Positions 52,787 to 62,569 of a DNA stretch of 64,000 nucleotides are shown piece by piece (position 1 is the stretch's first letter; each line of letters opens with the position of its first letter). A program made the position numbers and the translations under genes. The stretch spans positions 20,097 to 84,096 of the forward strand of contig CAYORU010000012.1 of NCBI GenBank assembly GCA_964406445.1, read 5' to 3'. Source of the DNA: SG8-30 sp964406445. Lineage in GTDB: Bacteria > Pseudomonadota > Gammaproteobacteria > Steroidobacterales > Steroidobacteraceae. The notes under the pieces are model-generated. The model did no database searches. It was given only the letters and a program-made list of their open reading frames with translations, and was not told the origin of the DNA.

Positions 52787-54046
52787 ATGCGCGACGCGGA
52801 CCCCCGGCGGATCCTGCTGCTCGATCTCCTGGCCCGCGGCCTCGCGGCGGTGGACGGGCGCACGCGCATGCGCGAGGCGCTCGCGCGATCGACGGTGCGT
52901 GGTCCTGCCTGGGTGCTCGCGGCCGGCAAGGCCGCGCCGGCGATGGCGCTCGGCGCGCTCGACGCGCTCGGCGGGCGCCTCGAGCAGGCCCTCGTGGTGG
53001 CCGGCGAGAGCAGCTTCGGGCCCGAACTCGAGCGCGATGCGCGCGTCGCCTGCCTGGCGGCCGGGCACCCCGTGCCGGATGCGCGCAGCCTCGCCGCCGG
53101 CGCGGCGGCGCTTCGCTTCGCGGCCGAGGTGCCGCCGGGGGCGCGCGTGCTGGTCCTCGTCTCGGGCGGCGCCTCGAGCCTGCTCGAGGTCCCCGCCGGG
53201 GACGTCGGCCTGCCCGACCTGCGGCGGTTCAACGAGTGGGCGCTGGCGTCGGGCCGCCCGATCGGCGAGATCAATGCGCTGCGGCGCCGGCTGTCGGCGG
53301 TGAAGGATGGCCGGCTGCTCGCACGGCTGGCGCACGCCGCGGTCGAGGGCTACGCGATCTCCGACGTGCCGGACGACGACCCTGCGGTGATCGGCTCGGG
53401 CCTGCTCGCGGGCTCGGCGCCTGGCCCCCTGCCCGCCGGTCTGCCCGACTGGCTCGACGCGCTGCTCGCGCGCGCGGCGCTGCCGGCGGGCGAGCCTGCC
53501 CGCTGCCCGGTGAAGCTGGTGGGGCGGCTGGAGGAGGCGCTCGGGGCCATCGAGACCGCGGCGCAGGAGCGTGGCCTTGCCGTCCGGCGCGCCGCGGCGC
53601 GCCTCGCCGGCGACGCGGCGGCGGCGGGCCGGCAGGCGGCAGCGCAACTCGCCGCGATGCCGGCCGGCCTGTACCTCGCCGGCGGCGAGACGACGGTCGA
53701 GCTGCCGCCGCGACCAGGTCGCGGGGGGCGCAACCAGCACCTCGCGCTCGCCGCGGCCTGCGAGATGGCGGGCGACGACTCGCGGCTGCTGCTGGCGGCG
53801 GGTACCGATGGCAGGGACGGCAACACCGAGGACGCCGGCGCGCTCGTCGGCGGCGGCACGGTCGCGCGGGCGGCGGCGCTCGGTCTCGATGCGCGCGCGC
53901 ACCTGTCGCGGGCGGACAGCGGCAGCCTGCTCGACGCGACCGGTGACCTCGTTCACACCGGGGTCACCTCGACCAACGTCGGCGACCTCCTGCTCGGCCT
54001 GCGATGCCAACCCGGTCACGGTCCGGCTGCCAGCCGCGAGGGGTAA
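52787..54046 (+). CDS. Glycerate 2-kinase (DUF4147-MOFRL family)
   Basis: 419 residues. N-terminal DUF4147 domain with VLAAGKAAPAMALGALDALG, LVLVSGGASSLLEVP and INALRRRLSAVKDGRL; C-terminal MOFRL domain with GLYLAGGETTVEL, GRGGRNQHLALAAA and LAAGTDGRDGNTEDAGA. The family phosphorylates D-glycerate at the 2 position, feeding glycolysis. Starts 20 bases after purF and ends 11 bases before the receiver-kinase-MiaE gene, so the three could share a transcript. Names gckA and ttuD both occur for this family, so none is assigned. Confidence 0.9.
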   Translation: MRDADPRRILLLDLLARGLAAVDGRTRMREALARSTVRGPAWVLAAGKAAPAMALGALDALGGRLEQALVVAGESSFGPELERDARVACLAAGHPVPDARSLAAGAAALRFAAEVPPGARVLVLVSGGASSLLEVPAGDVGLPDLRRFNEWALASGRPIGEINALRRRLSAVKDGRLLARLAHAAVEGYAISDVPDDDPAVIGSGLLAGSAPGPLPAGLPDWLDALLARAALPAGEPARCPVKLVGRLEEALGAIETAAQERGLAVRRAAARLAGDAAAAGRQAAAQLAAMPAGLYLAGGETTVELPPRPGRGGRNQHLALAAACEMAGDDSRLLLAAGTDGRDGNTEDAGALVGGGTVARAAALGLDARAHLSRADSGSLLDATGDLVHTGVTSTNVGDLLLGLRCQPGHGPAASREG

Positions 54047-54056
54047 ACTCCCGCTT

Positions 54057-55904
54057 ATGTCGCTGCGCGCGCTGATCATCGAGGACGAGCCGCTGTACCG
54101 GCGGCTGCTCGCCCAGCACGTCGCCACCGGCTTCGAGGACCCCGAGGTCGCGGAGCTCGACCCGACGCACCTCGAGGATCCGCCGGACGACCTCGATCTG
54201 GGCGGCGTCGACGTGGTGCTGCTCGACGACTCTCCCGGTCCGGGCTCGGGCATCGGCTGGCTGCGCGACCTGCGGGCGCGGCGCGGCTGCCCGCCGGTCG
54301 TCTACCTGCTCGGCGCGCCTTCGCCCGAGATCGAGCGCGAGGCGCTCGCGGCCGGCGCGCTCGCCTGCCTGTCCAAGCGAAAGATCGAGCACGCGCGCCT
54401 CGTGCGCGCGCTGCACGAGGCCCGCGAAGTGCGCCGCGCCGAGCCTCCGCCCGGCGAGAGCACGCTGGAGCTCTCCACGGGGGACCTCCGGTCGCGCTTC
54501 GGCGAGCACGTCATCCGGGGCTACAGCTTCGTGCGCAAGCTCGCGCAGAGCCCGCTGTCGAGCGTCTACCTCGCCGAGGACCAGAAGACCGGCCGCGAGA
54601 TCGTGCTCAAGGTCCTGCAGCACGCCGCGGACGGCGGGCAGCGCGGCGGCGACTTCGACAGCTTCCTGCGCGAGTACCAGATCGCCTCCGCGCTGGAGCA
54701 TCCCAAGGTCGCGCACATCCACGACTTCGGCGCCAACGACAATTACGCCTTCATCGCGATGGAGTACTTCCCGGCCGGCGACCTGCGCGGGCGCATCCGA
54801 GCGGGCCTCGCGCCGGGCGAGGCGCTCGGGTTGCTCGGCGACATGGCCGAGGCGCTCGGCGTGCTGCACCGCGCCGGGGTCCTGCACCGCGACCTCAAGC
54901 CCGGCAACGTGATGCTGCGCGAGGACGGCAGCGTCGCGCTGATCGACTTCGGGATGTCGAAGCAGTTCGAGCTCGACGCCTCCAGCGGCGGCGAGATCTT
55001 CGGCACGCCGTACTACATGAGCCCCGAGCAGGGGCACGGCCGGCCGACCGACGAGCGCAGCGACCTGTACGCGCTCGGCGTGATCTTCCACGAGATGCTG
55101 ACGGGGCAGAAGCCGTTCTCGGCGGACACGCCCATGAAGGTGATCTGGCAGCACGCCAACGCGCCGCGGCCGGTGCTGCAGCCGCCGCTTCGGCGCTACG
55201 AGCGGCTGCTGCACCGCTGCCTCGCGAGGGATCCTGCGCAGCGCTTCGCAAGCGCGGCGGAGCTCGCCGCCGCGGCCGCCCGGCTGGCGCGCCCGCTGTC
55301 CGAGGCCGAGGCGCCCGAGGACCTGCTGTTCGCGGCCACCCCGCCGGCCTGGTTCGACGCGGCCGCGGCGTCGCGCGACGCGCTGCTCGTCGACCATGCC
55401 AACTGCGAGAAGAAGGCGGCCTCGACCGCGCTCGCGATGATGTTCGCCTACGCCGAGGACGCGACGCTGACGCGCCAGCTGTCGCGGCTCGCGCGCGAGG
55501 AGCTGCGTCACTTCGAGCAGGTGCAGCGCCACATGCAGGCGCTCGGCGTGGCGCCGGAGCGCCAGCGCCCGGGCCGCTATGCGACCGGCCTCAGGCGGGC
55601 CGCGGCGAGCACGGAGCCCGCCCGGCGGCTCGACCTGCTGATCTGCGGCGCGCTGATCGAGGCCCGCTCCTGCGAGCGCTTCGCCGGCCTGGGGCCGCGG
55701 CTCGAGGCGCCGCTGGCCGGCTTCTACCGGGGACTCGGCGAATCCGAGGCCCGCCACTTCCGCGTCTACCTCGACCTCGCCCGCGAGCACGCCGCGGCCG
55801 CCGGCCTCGACCTCGAGGCGCGCCTTCGCGCGCTCGCGGAACTCGAGTCGGAGCTCGCGACGCAGCCCGACCCCGACTTCCGCTTCCACTCCGGCCCGCC
55901 GTAG
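54057..55904 (+). CDS. miaE: Three-domain fusion: receiver, Ser/Thr kinase and MiaE tRNA hydroxylase
   Basis: 615 residues in one open frame from the ATG at 54057. Residues 1-122: receiver-like fold (IIEDEP; D57/D58 in VVLLDDSPGPGSG as phosphoacceptor region; SKRK at 107-110). Residues about 153-410: Hanks kinase with K185, HRDLKPGN (D279), DFG 297-299 and GTPYYMSPEQ. Residues about 425-615: complete MiaE, beginning ATPPAWFDAA then LLVDHANCEKKAASTALAMM, with diiron ligands E451, E482-x-x-H485, E535 or E540, and E564-x-x-H567. MiaE is an O2-dependent hydroxylase of ms2i6A37 in tRNA. No ATG, GTG or TTG lies near the linker, so MiaE cannot be made separately with a full N-terminus. A fusion of these modules is not known to me; a sequencing artefact is unlikely but possible. 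Confidence 0.9.
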   Translation: MSLRALIIEDEPLYRRLLAQHVATGFEDPEVAELDPTHLEDPPDDLDLGGVDVVLLDDSPGPGSGIGWLRDLRARRGCPPVVYLLGAPSPEIEREALAAGALACLSKRKIEHARLVRALHEAREVRRAEPPPGESTLELSTGDLRSRFGEHVIRGYSFVRKLAQSPLSSVYLAEDQKTGREIVLKVLQHAADGGQRGGDFDSFLREYQIASALEHPKVAHIHDFGANDNYAFIAMEYFPAGDLRGRIRAGLAPGEALGLLGDMAEALGVLHRAGVLHRDLKPGNVMLREDGSVALIDFGMSKQFELDASSGGEIFGTPYYMSPEQGHGRPTDERSDLYALGVIFHEMLTGQKPFSADTPMKVIWQHANAPRPVLQPPLRRYERLLHRCLARDPAQRFASAAELAAAAARLARPLSEAEAPEDLLFAATPPAWFDAAAASRDALLVDHANCEKKAASTALAMMFAYAEDATLTRQLSRLAREELRHFEQVQRHMQALGVAPERQRPGRYATGLRRAAASTEPARRLDLLICGALIEARSCERFAGLGPRLEAPLAGFYRGLGESEARHFRVYLDLAREHAAAAGLDLEARLRALAELESELATQPDPDFRFHSGPP

Positions 55905-55922
55905 GGGCCGCTCCGGCGTACG

Positions 55923-56648
55923 CTAGCGCCGCGGCAGCGTGACGAGCTCGAAGCCCGACTCGTCCCAGCGCAGGTAGCTTCCCGCGGCGTGCCAGTCGCC
56001 GAGCACGATGCGGGTGCACGAGCGCCCGTCGACTTCGAGCGCGTGCACGCCCGGCCGATGCGTGTGGCCGTGCAGCAGGATGTCGGCCCCCGCGCCGCGC
56101 AGCACCGACTCCACCGCCGCCGGCTCCACGTCGGTGATGTACTCGCCGGCCTGCTCGAGATGGGCGCGGCTGCCGGCGCGCGCCTCGGTGGCCAGCGAGC
56201 GCCGGGCCGGCAAGGGCAGGGCGAGGAAGGCCCGCTGCACCGCTGGGTCGCGCACCAGCGATCGCAGCCGCTGGTAGGCGCCGTCGGCGGTGCACAGGGC
56301 GTCGCCGTGGGTGACGAGCGCGCGCCCGCCGGCGTGGCTCAGCAGCACCGGGTCGGGCAGCAGGGTCGCGCCGGCCCGGGCGCAGAAGCCGTCGCCCAGC
56401 AGGAAGTCCCGATTCCCCTGCATCACGTACACCGCCGTGCCGCGTGCGGCGACGGCGGACAGGGCGTTGGCGACCTCGGCGCCGAGCGGGTCTGGCGCGT
56501 CGTCGCCGAGCCAGGCCTCGAACAGGTCGCCGAGCAGGTAGAGCGAGGCCGCCTCTGCCGCCGCGCCGCCGAGGAAATCGAGGAACTGGCGCGTGATCTC
56601 CGGCCGCCCGGGCTCGAGATGCAGGTCCGAGGCGAAGAGGGCCGTCAC
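55923..56648 (-). CDS. lpxH: LpxH, UDP-2,3-diacylglucosamine diphosphatase
   Basis: 241 residues from a GTG at 56648 overlapping the cyclophilin stop. Calcineurin-type metal motifs: ASDLHLEPG, LLGDLFEAWLGDD, MQGNRDFLLGDGF, VTHGDALCT and LHGHTHRPGVHA. Cleaves UDP-2,3-diacylglucosamine to lipid X in lipid A biosynthesis on the inner face of the cytoplasmic membrane. Downstream of the cyclophilin gene, the common ppi-lpxH order. Confidence 0.95.
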   Translation of the reverse strand: MTALFASDLHLEPGRPEITRQFLDFLGGAAAEAASLYLLGDLFEAWLGDDAPDPLGAEVANALSAVAARGTAVYVMQGNRDFLLGDGFCARAGATLLPDPVLLSHAGGRALVTHGDALCTADGAYQRLRSLVRDPAVQRAFLALPLPARRSLATEARAGSRAHLEQAGEYITDVEPAAVESVLRGAGADILLHGHTHRPGVHALEVDGRSCTRIVLGDWHAAGSYLRWDESGFELVTLPRR

Positions 56649-57358
56649 GGCTGCGGCGGTGGCTCCGCGCCGGACCCGGTCGCGGCTTCGCCCTCCGGCG
56701 GGGCCCCGTCCTCCGCAGCGCCGCTGGCGATTGCGTCGGGCGGCGCCGCCACCGGCGGCGGCCGCGGCTCCGCCGCCTCTTCGGCGGGCTGGCGTTCGCC
56801 GACCACGCTCGCCCGTCGCAGCACGACGGGCTGCAACGGCGCCTCCGCCCCGAACGGGCCGACCGCGCCGGTCGCGACGGTGGAAATCCGGTCGACGACG
56901 TCCATTCCCTCGACCACCTGGCCGAACACGGCGTAGCCCCAGCGCGTCGGCAGCGGATTGAGGCCGAGGTTGTCGACGACGTTGACGTAGAACTGCGAGG
57001 TGCCGGAGTGGGGCGAGTCGCCGCGCGCGAGGCCGACCGCGCCGCGCCGGTTCGAGAGGCCGTTGCCCGACTCGTTGGCGACGGGGCCGCGGGTCGGCTT
57101 CAGCGCGTAGGCGCGGTCGAAGCCGCCGCCCTGCACGACGAAGCCGGCGACGACCCGGTGGAACACCGTTCCGTCGTAGAAGCCGTCGCGCACGTAGCGC
57201 AGGAAGTTCTCCGCGGTGAGCGGCGCCCGCACCGCGTCGAGCTCGACGACGAAGTTGCCGACGCTCGTCTCGATGCGCACGCGCGGCGTGAGGGGGTCCA
57301 CCGCATGGGCGAGGCCGGCGACCGGCAGCAGCGCGAGCAGGAACAGGAGTCGCTTCAT
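56645..57358 (-). CDS. ppiA: Periplasmic cyclophilin-type peptidyl-prolyl isomerase with Pro/Ala-rich tail
   Basis: 237 residues. Signal peptide 1-19 (MKRLLFLLALLPVAGLAHA). Cyclophilin domain about 25-185 with VFHRVVAGFVVQGGGFDRA, GTSQFYVNVVDN and YAVFGQVVEGMDVVD; the active-site Arg is in FHRVV. An unusual C-terminal tail of about 50 residues is rich in Pro, Ala and Glu and looks disordered. PpiA is more likely than PpiB because of the export signal. Coupled to lpxH by a GTGA overlap. Confidence 0.9.
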   Translation of the reverse strand: MKRLLFLLALLPVAGLAHAVDPLTPRVRIETSVGNFVVELDAVRAPLTAENFLRYVRDGFYDGTVFHRVVAGFVVQGGGFDRAYALKPTRGPVANESGNGLSNRRGAVGLARGDSPHSGTSQFYVNVVDNLGLNPLPTRWGYAVFGQVVEGMDVVDRISTVATGAVGPFGAEAPLQPVVLRRASVVGERQPAEEAAEPRPPPVAAPPDAIASGAAEDGAPPEGEAATGSGAEPPPQP

Positions 57359-57364
57359 GGGCCC

Positions 57365-57417
57365 ACAGTCTAGCGCAACGGCCGCCGTGAGCCGCGCGCG
57401 GCCATGCCTTAGACTGT
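57365..57417. promoter_or_regulatory. Mirror-image divergent promoters for ppiA and gltX
   Basis: TAGACTGT occurs once on each strand: 57410-57417 on plus, and as ACAGTCTA at 57365-57372 (so TAGACTGT on minus). Each is placed 7 bases before the corresponding start codon region (gltX 57425, ppiA 57358). They could be -10 boxes of nearly leaderless transcripts or a symmetric operator. Confidence 0.4.
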
Positions 57418-57424
57418 CGGCCCC

Positions 57425-58845
57425 ATGTCGCGCGTCCCCACCACCCGCTTCGCGCCGAGCCCCACCGGCCTGCTGCACCTCGGCAACGCCCGCACGGCGC
57501 TGTTCTCCTGGCTGCTCGCACGCTCCCTTGGGGGGCGCTTCCTGCTGCGTGTCGAGGACAGCGACGCGAGCCGAAGTTCCGAGGAGTTCCTCGCTGCGCA
57601 GCTCGAGGACCTGCGCTGGCTCGGACTCGAATGGGACGCCGGCCCGGGCCGGGAGGACGCGGCCGGGCCGTATCGCCAGTCGCAGCGCGGCGCCGTGTAC
57701 GCGGCCCACTACGCGCGCCTCGAGCGCGACGGGCTCGCCTATCCCTGCTACTGCTCGCCGGAGGCGCTCGCGGTCGCGCGACGCACGCAGCTCGCCCGTG
57801 GCGAGCCGCCGCGCTACCCGGGCACCTGCCGCGACCTCGACGCCGCCCGGCGGGCGAGCCACGCCACCGAAGGCCGGGCGCCGGTGTTGCGCTTCCGGGT
57901 GCCGGCAGGCGAGACGCTCGCGTTCGACGACCTCGTTCGCGGCCCGCAGCGGTTCGCGACCGACGAGCTCGGGGACTTCGTCCTGCGCCGGGCGGACGGC
58001 GTGCCCGTGTTCTTCTTCTGCAACGCGCTCGATGACGCGCTGATGGGCGTCACGCACGTGCTGCGTGGCGAGGACCACCTCGCCAACACGCCGCGCCAGC
58101 GCCTGCTGCTCGCCGCGCTCGGCCTGGAGGCGCCGGCCTACGGCCACTTGCCGCTGCTGGTCGGCGACGACGGGGCGCCGCTTTCCAAGCGCCGCGGGGC
58201 GCAGAGCGTCGGCGCGCTCGCCCGGCGCGGCTACCTGCCGGGCGCCGTCGCCAACTACCTGCTGCGCCTCGGCCACGCCGGCGCGCCGGACGGCTGGCTA
58301 GAGCCCGCGGACCTGCCGGCCCACTTCGCGCTCGAGCGGGTTGGCCGCGCACCCGCCCACTACGATGAGTCGCAGCTGCTCCATTGGCAGCGCGAGGCGG
58401 TGAAGCACCTCGGCGAGGCGGCGCTGTCCGCCTGGCTCGGCGCGGCGCTGCCCGCGGCGCTGGATGCCGGCCAGCGCGACCGGCTGGCCGCGCTGCTGCG
58501 GCACAACCTGCTCTTCCCTGCCGACGCCGGTCCCTGGGCCGAGGTGCTGTTCGGCGGCGTCCCCACGCCCGGCCCCGAGGCGCACGGCGAGCTCGAGCGC
58601 GCCGGAGCGGCCTATTTCGCGGCGGCGCGCGCCGCGCTCGAGTCCACCGGGCCGGACCTCGCGGCGCTCGCCCGCGAGCTGCGCGCGCGCACCGGCCGCA
58701 GGGGCGCCGAGCTCTACCTGCCGCTGCGCGCGGCGCTGACAGGCCGCTGCGACGGCCCCGAGCTCGGGCCCTTGCTCGCGGCGCTGCCGATCGACACCAT
58801 CCGCTCGCGGCTCGCTGCCGCGGAACAGGCGACGGGAAGCAACTG

Positions 58846-58846
<1 letters not shown>
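57425..58846 (+). CDS. gltX: Glutamyl-tRNA synthetase
   Basis: 473 residues. Class I HIGH-type motif is HLGN in TGLLHLGNARTALFSWL, KMSKS-type motif PLSKRRGAQSVGAL, zinc-ligand region YPCYCSPEALAVARRTQLA with a third Cys in GTCRDLDA. Length and C-terminal helical domain fit bacterial GluRS. Whether it is discriminating or also charges tRNA-Gln is not decided. The stop overlaps the cysS start (TGATG). Confidence 0.95.
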
Positions 58847-60248
<1,402 letters not shown>

Positions 60249-60252
<4 letters not shown>

Positions 60253-60349
60253 TCGGTGACCAGTGACCGGTGACCGGCCGGAACGCTCGACGAGAGGCAC
60301 TGCCCGGTTCGGCCGGTCACCGATCACCGATCACCGGTCACCGGTCACC
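60249..60349 (-). repeat. Heptamer-armed palindromic element, copy F
   Basis: Left arm GTGATCG, GTGACCA, GTGACCG, GTGACCG; reverse-orientation core (contains CGGAACGCTCGACGAGAGGC, shared with copy C); right arm CGGTCAC, CGATCAC, CGATCAC, CGGTCAC, CGGTCAC. It fills the convergent cysS/folD gap and supplies both stop codons (60250-60252 and, on minus, 60345-60347). Confidence 0.92.
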
Positions 60350-61202
60350 GTTCCTGCCTCTTCACCGCCACCTCCAGCGTGTTCTTCATCAACGCGGCGA
60401 CGGTCATCGGGCCCACGCCGCCCGGCACGGGCGTGATCCAGGCGGCGCGCTTCGCGGCGACCTCGAACTCGACGTCGCCCACGAGGTGGCCGTCCTCGAG
60501 GCGGTTGATGCCGACGTCGACGACCACCGCGCCCTCGCGGATCCACGCGCCCTGGATGATCCCGGGCTTGCCGACCGCCGCGACGAGGATCTCCGCGGCC
60601 GCGACGTGCTGGTCGAGCTGGCGGGTGAAGCGGTGGCAGACGGTGACCGTCGCGCCCATCAGCAGCATCTCGAGCGCCATCGGCCGGCCGACGATGTTGG
60701 AGGCGCCGACGATGACGCAGTGCTGCCCCTTGGGGCTCACGCCGATCGCCTCCAGCATCCGCACGATCCCATAGGGAGTGCAGGGCCGGATCAGCGGCAC
60801 GCGCTGGGCGAGCCGGCCGACGTTGTAGGGGTGGAAGCCGTCCACGTCCTTCTTGGGCGAGATGCGGTCGATGACCGCCGCGGGCCGGATGTGCTCGGGC
60901 AGCGGCAGCTGGACGAGGATGCCGTCGACCGCCGGGTCCTCGTTGAGGCGGTCGATCAGCTGCAGAAGTTCCACCTCGGTGGTCGAATGCGGCAGGTCGT
61001 GGGCGATCGAGACGATGCCCGTCTGCTCGCAGGCGAGGCGCTTGTTGCGAACGTAGACGGCGGAGGCCGGATTGTCGCCGACCATCACCACGGCGAGGCC
61101 GGGGCGCCGCCCGCCGCGTGCCGCCAGCGCGTCCGTCGCGGCGCGGATCTCGGCCTTGAGCGCCGCGGCGATGGACTTGCCGTCGATGAGCTTCGCTGCC
61201 AT
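60345..61202 (-). CDS. folD: FolD, methylenetetrahydrofolate dehydrogenase/cyclohydrolase
   Basis: 285 residues from the ATG at 61202. Substrate-site YVRNKRLACEQTGI, catalytic Lys in that motif, LVQLPLPEHI, PKKDVDGFHPYNVGRL and the NADP loop GASNIVGRPMALEML and PVPGGVGPMTVAALM are intact. Interconverts methylene- and formyl-tetrahydrofolate, linking glyA to the formyl-donor steps of purine synthesis. The codons before the ATG overlap the tRNA-Pro region in antisense and are discarded. Confidence 0.97.
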   Translation of the reverse strand: MAAKLIDGKSIAAALKAEIRAATDALAARGGRRPGLAVVMVGDNPASAVYVRNKRLACEQTGIVSIAHDLPHSTTEVELLQLIDRLNEDPAVDGILVQLPLPEHIRPAAVIDRISPKKDVDGFHPYNVGRLAQRVPLIRPCTPYGIVRMLEAIGVSPKGQHCVIVGASNIVGRPMALEMLLMGATVTVCHRFTRQLDQHVAAAEILVAAVGKPGIIQGAWIREGAVVVDVGINRLEDGHLVGDVEFEVAAKRAAWITPVPGGVGPMTVAALMKNTLEVAVKRQER

Positions 61203-61307
61203 CCGCCGCTGCGCCTCCGCCGAAATTGACGCCTCCGGGACGCGATCGTACACTCTGCGCCCCCGCAGGGGCGTAGGCCGCGGCGGGTGCATCCGGCAGT
61301 TTCCTGG

Positions 61308-61384
61308 CGGGGCATGGCGCAGTCTGGTAGCGCATCTGCTTTGGGAGCAGAGGGTCGGGGGTTCGAATCCCTCTGCCCCGACCA
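61308..61384 (+). tRNA. tRNA-Pro (anticodon TGG)
   Basis: Acceptor CGGGGCA pairs with TGCCCCG; discriminator A and encoded CCA end at 61384. Anticodon stem TCTGC/GCAGA with loop TTTGGGA gives TGG. First of a four-tRNA cluster on the plus strand. Confidence 0.97.
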
Positions 61385-61417
61385 ACGGACCGGCGGCGTC
61401 GCGGGCGGTGATGCGAG

Positions 61418-61494
61418 GCGCCCGTAGCTCAACCGGATAGAGCACCGGCCTTCTAAGCCGGCGGTTGCAGGTTCGAGTCCTGCCGGGCGCGCCA
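61418..61494 (+). tRNA. tRNA-Arg (anticodon TCT)
   Basis: Acceptor GCGCCCG pairs with CGGGCGC; CCA encoded at 61492-61494. Anticodon stem CCGGC/GCCGG with loop CTTCTAA gives TCT, reading AGA/AGG codons, which are rare in this GC-rich genome. Confidence 0.97.
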
Positions 61495-61529
61495 CACCGA
61501 CGGGCCGGAGCGGGAACAGTTTTGACTTT

Positions 61530-61606
61530 GGCGGGCGTAGCTCAGTTGGTAGAGCCCCGGATTGTGATTCCGGTCGTCGTGGGTTCGAGTCCCATCGCTC
61601 GCCCCA
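61530..61606 (+). tRNA. tRNA-His (anticodon GTG)
   Basis: Begins with the extra G(-1) at 61530; acceptor GCGGGCG pairs with CGCTCGC including one G-T pair, C73 faces G(-1), and CCA is encoded at 61604-61606. Anticodon stem CCGGA/TCCGG with loop TTGTGAT gives GTG. Confidence 0.96.
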
Positions 61607-61613
61607 AATTCGC

Positions 61614-61689
61614 GGGCCATTAGCTCAATTGGTAGAGCTGCGGACTCTTAATCCGTAGGTTGTAGGTTCGAGTCCTACATGGCCCACCA
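61614..61689 (+). tRNA. tRNA-Lys (anticodon CTT)
   Basis: Acceptor GGGCCAT pairs with ATGGCCC; CCA encoded at 61687-61689. Anticodon stem GCGGA/TCCGT with loop CTCTTAA gives CTT, for AAG codons. Confidence 0.96.
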
Positions 61690-61695
61690 ATGCCG

Positions 61696-61725
61696 GGGGC
61701 CCCGGCCGGCCACGGCCGGGGCCCC
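61696..61725. terminator. Very GC-rich hairpin between the tRNA cluster and the convergent barrel gene
   Basis: Perfect 13-bp stem GGGGCCCCGGCCG / CGGCCGGGGCCCC with a GCCA loop. It starts seven bases after the tRNA-Lys CCA and ends seven bases before the stop of the minus-strand gene. No real U-tract follows on either strand; likely a bidirectional transcription stop or processing barrier. Confidence 0.6.
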
Positions 61726-61732
61726 GTCCTTC

Positions 61733-62419
61733 TCAGAAGCGGTAGCCCAGCGCGAGCGTCGCCGACAGCGGCGCGTAGTCGCCCTCGAGCCTCGCCGTCT
61801 CGCCCCCCTCGCCGCGCAGGTCGAGCGAGGTCGCGCGCAGGTAGCGGACCGCCGCCTCGAGGAACAGGCGCTCGCCGACCTCGTAGCGCGCACCGGCGAG
61901 CAGCTGCAGGCCGAAGCCGTCGCCGCTGAAGGAACGCTCGTTCCCCGCCTGCTCGAAGTCGATGTCCACCTCCGTCAGCCAGACGACCCCGGCGCCGAGG
62001 AAGGCGCGCGCGCGCGGACTGCCGAACAGGTCCGCGCTGTAGCGGGCGTTCGCCGCGAAGGCCGTGGAGGCGTAGTTGCCCTCGTCGAAGGGCCCGAAGG
62101 CCTCGGGCCTCAGCCGGTCGACGTCGACCGTCTGGTAGGTGAATTCGGCCTCCAGCTGCCACGGGCCCTCGAACTGGTAGCCGACGGCCGCGCCGGCGAG
62201 GAATCCGGGATCGAATCGGGCGGTGGCGGCGGGCTCGGCGGCGCCGGCGAGGGAGAAGTCCTGGCTGCCCTGGGAGGTCACGCCACCGATGGCGGTGGCA
62301 TACCATCCCGCCTGCGGATCGGCCGCGGCCGGGGCGGCCTGCAGCGCGAGCGTGGCGGACAGGGCGGACAGGGCGGACAGGGTGGACAGGGTGCGCGGGA
62401 ACGGGCGGAACTTGGTCAC
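61733..62419 (-). CDS. Outer-membrane beta-barrel protein
   Basis: 228 residues from a GTG at 62419 (GGAG six bases upstream). Signal peptide about 1-34 ends ALQAAPAAADP. The mature part alternates polar and aromatic/hydrophobic residues as in small eight-stranded barrels (GYQFEGPWQLEAEFTYQTVD, FLGAGVVWLTEVDIDFEQAG, LLAGARYEVGERLFLEAAVR) and ends with the barrel C-terminal signature LALGYRF with terminal Phe. It belongs to the general OmpA-like/OMP_b-brl surface group; function unknown. Divergent from the LytTR regulator gene, which is a likely controller. Confidence 0.87.
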   Translation of the reverse strand: MTKFRPFPRTLSTLSALSALSATLALQAAPAAADPQAGWYATAIGGVTSQGSQDFSLAGAAEPAATARFDPGFLAGAAVGYQFEGPWQLEAEFTYQTVDVDRLRPEAFGPFDEGNYASTAFAANARYSADLFGSPRARAFLGAGVVWLTEVDIDFEQAGNERSFSGDGFGLQLLAGARYEVGERLFLEAAVRYLRATSLDLRGEGGETARLEGDYAPLSATLALGYRF

Positions 62420-62501
62420 GGGTCTCTCCAGGGTTGGGCGGCCGCGGGTGCGGTCCGCCGGCGTTTCGTGGAGCGCCCAAGTGCTTGATTCGGAAAGCCC
62501 G

Positions 62502-62539
62502 CCGTTCATGCACGAACGGTCGGAAATCTGCACGAGCGG
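62502..62539. promoter_or_regulatory. Candidate operator: 18-bp dyad plus 20-bp-spaced direct repeat between barrel and LytTR genes
   Basis: CCGTTC-ATGCAC-GAACGG (62502-62519) is a near-perfect palindrome. Its 3' part TGCACGAACGG (62509-62519) recurs as TGCACGAGCGG at 62529-62539, exactly 20 bp away, i.e. two helical turns. LytTR proteins bind direct repeats of about 9 bp spaced by about two turns, and the regulator gene starts 30 bp downstream. Confidence 0.55.
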
Positions 62540-62569
62540 CAGCCTCCGCGCGCCCTGCGTGACCGTCGG

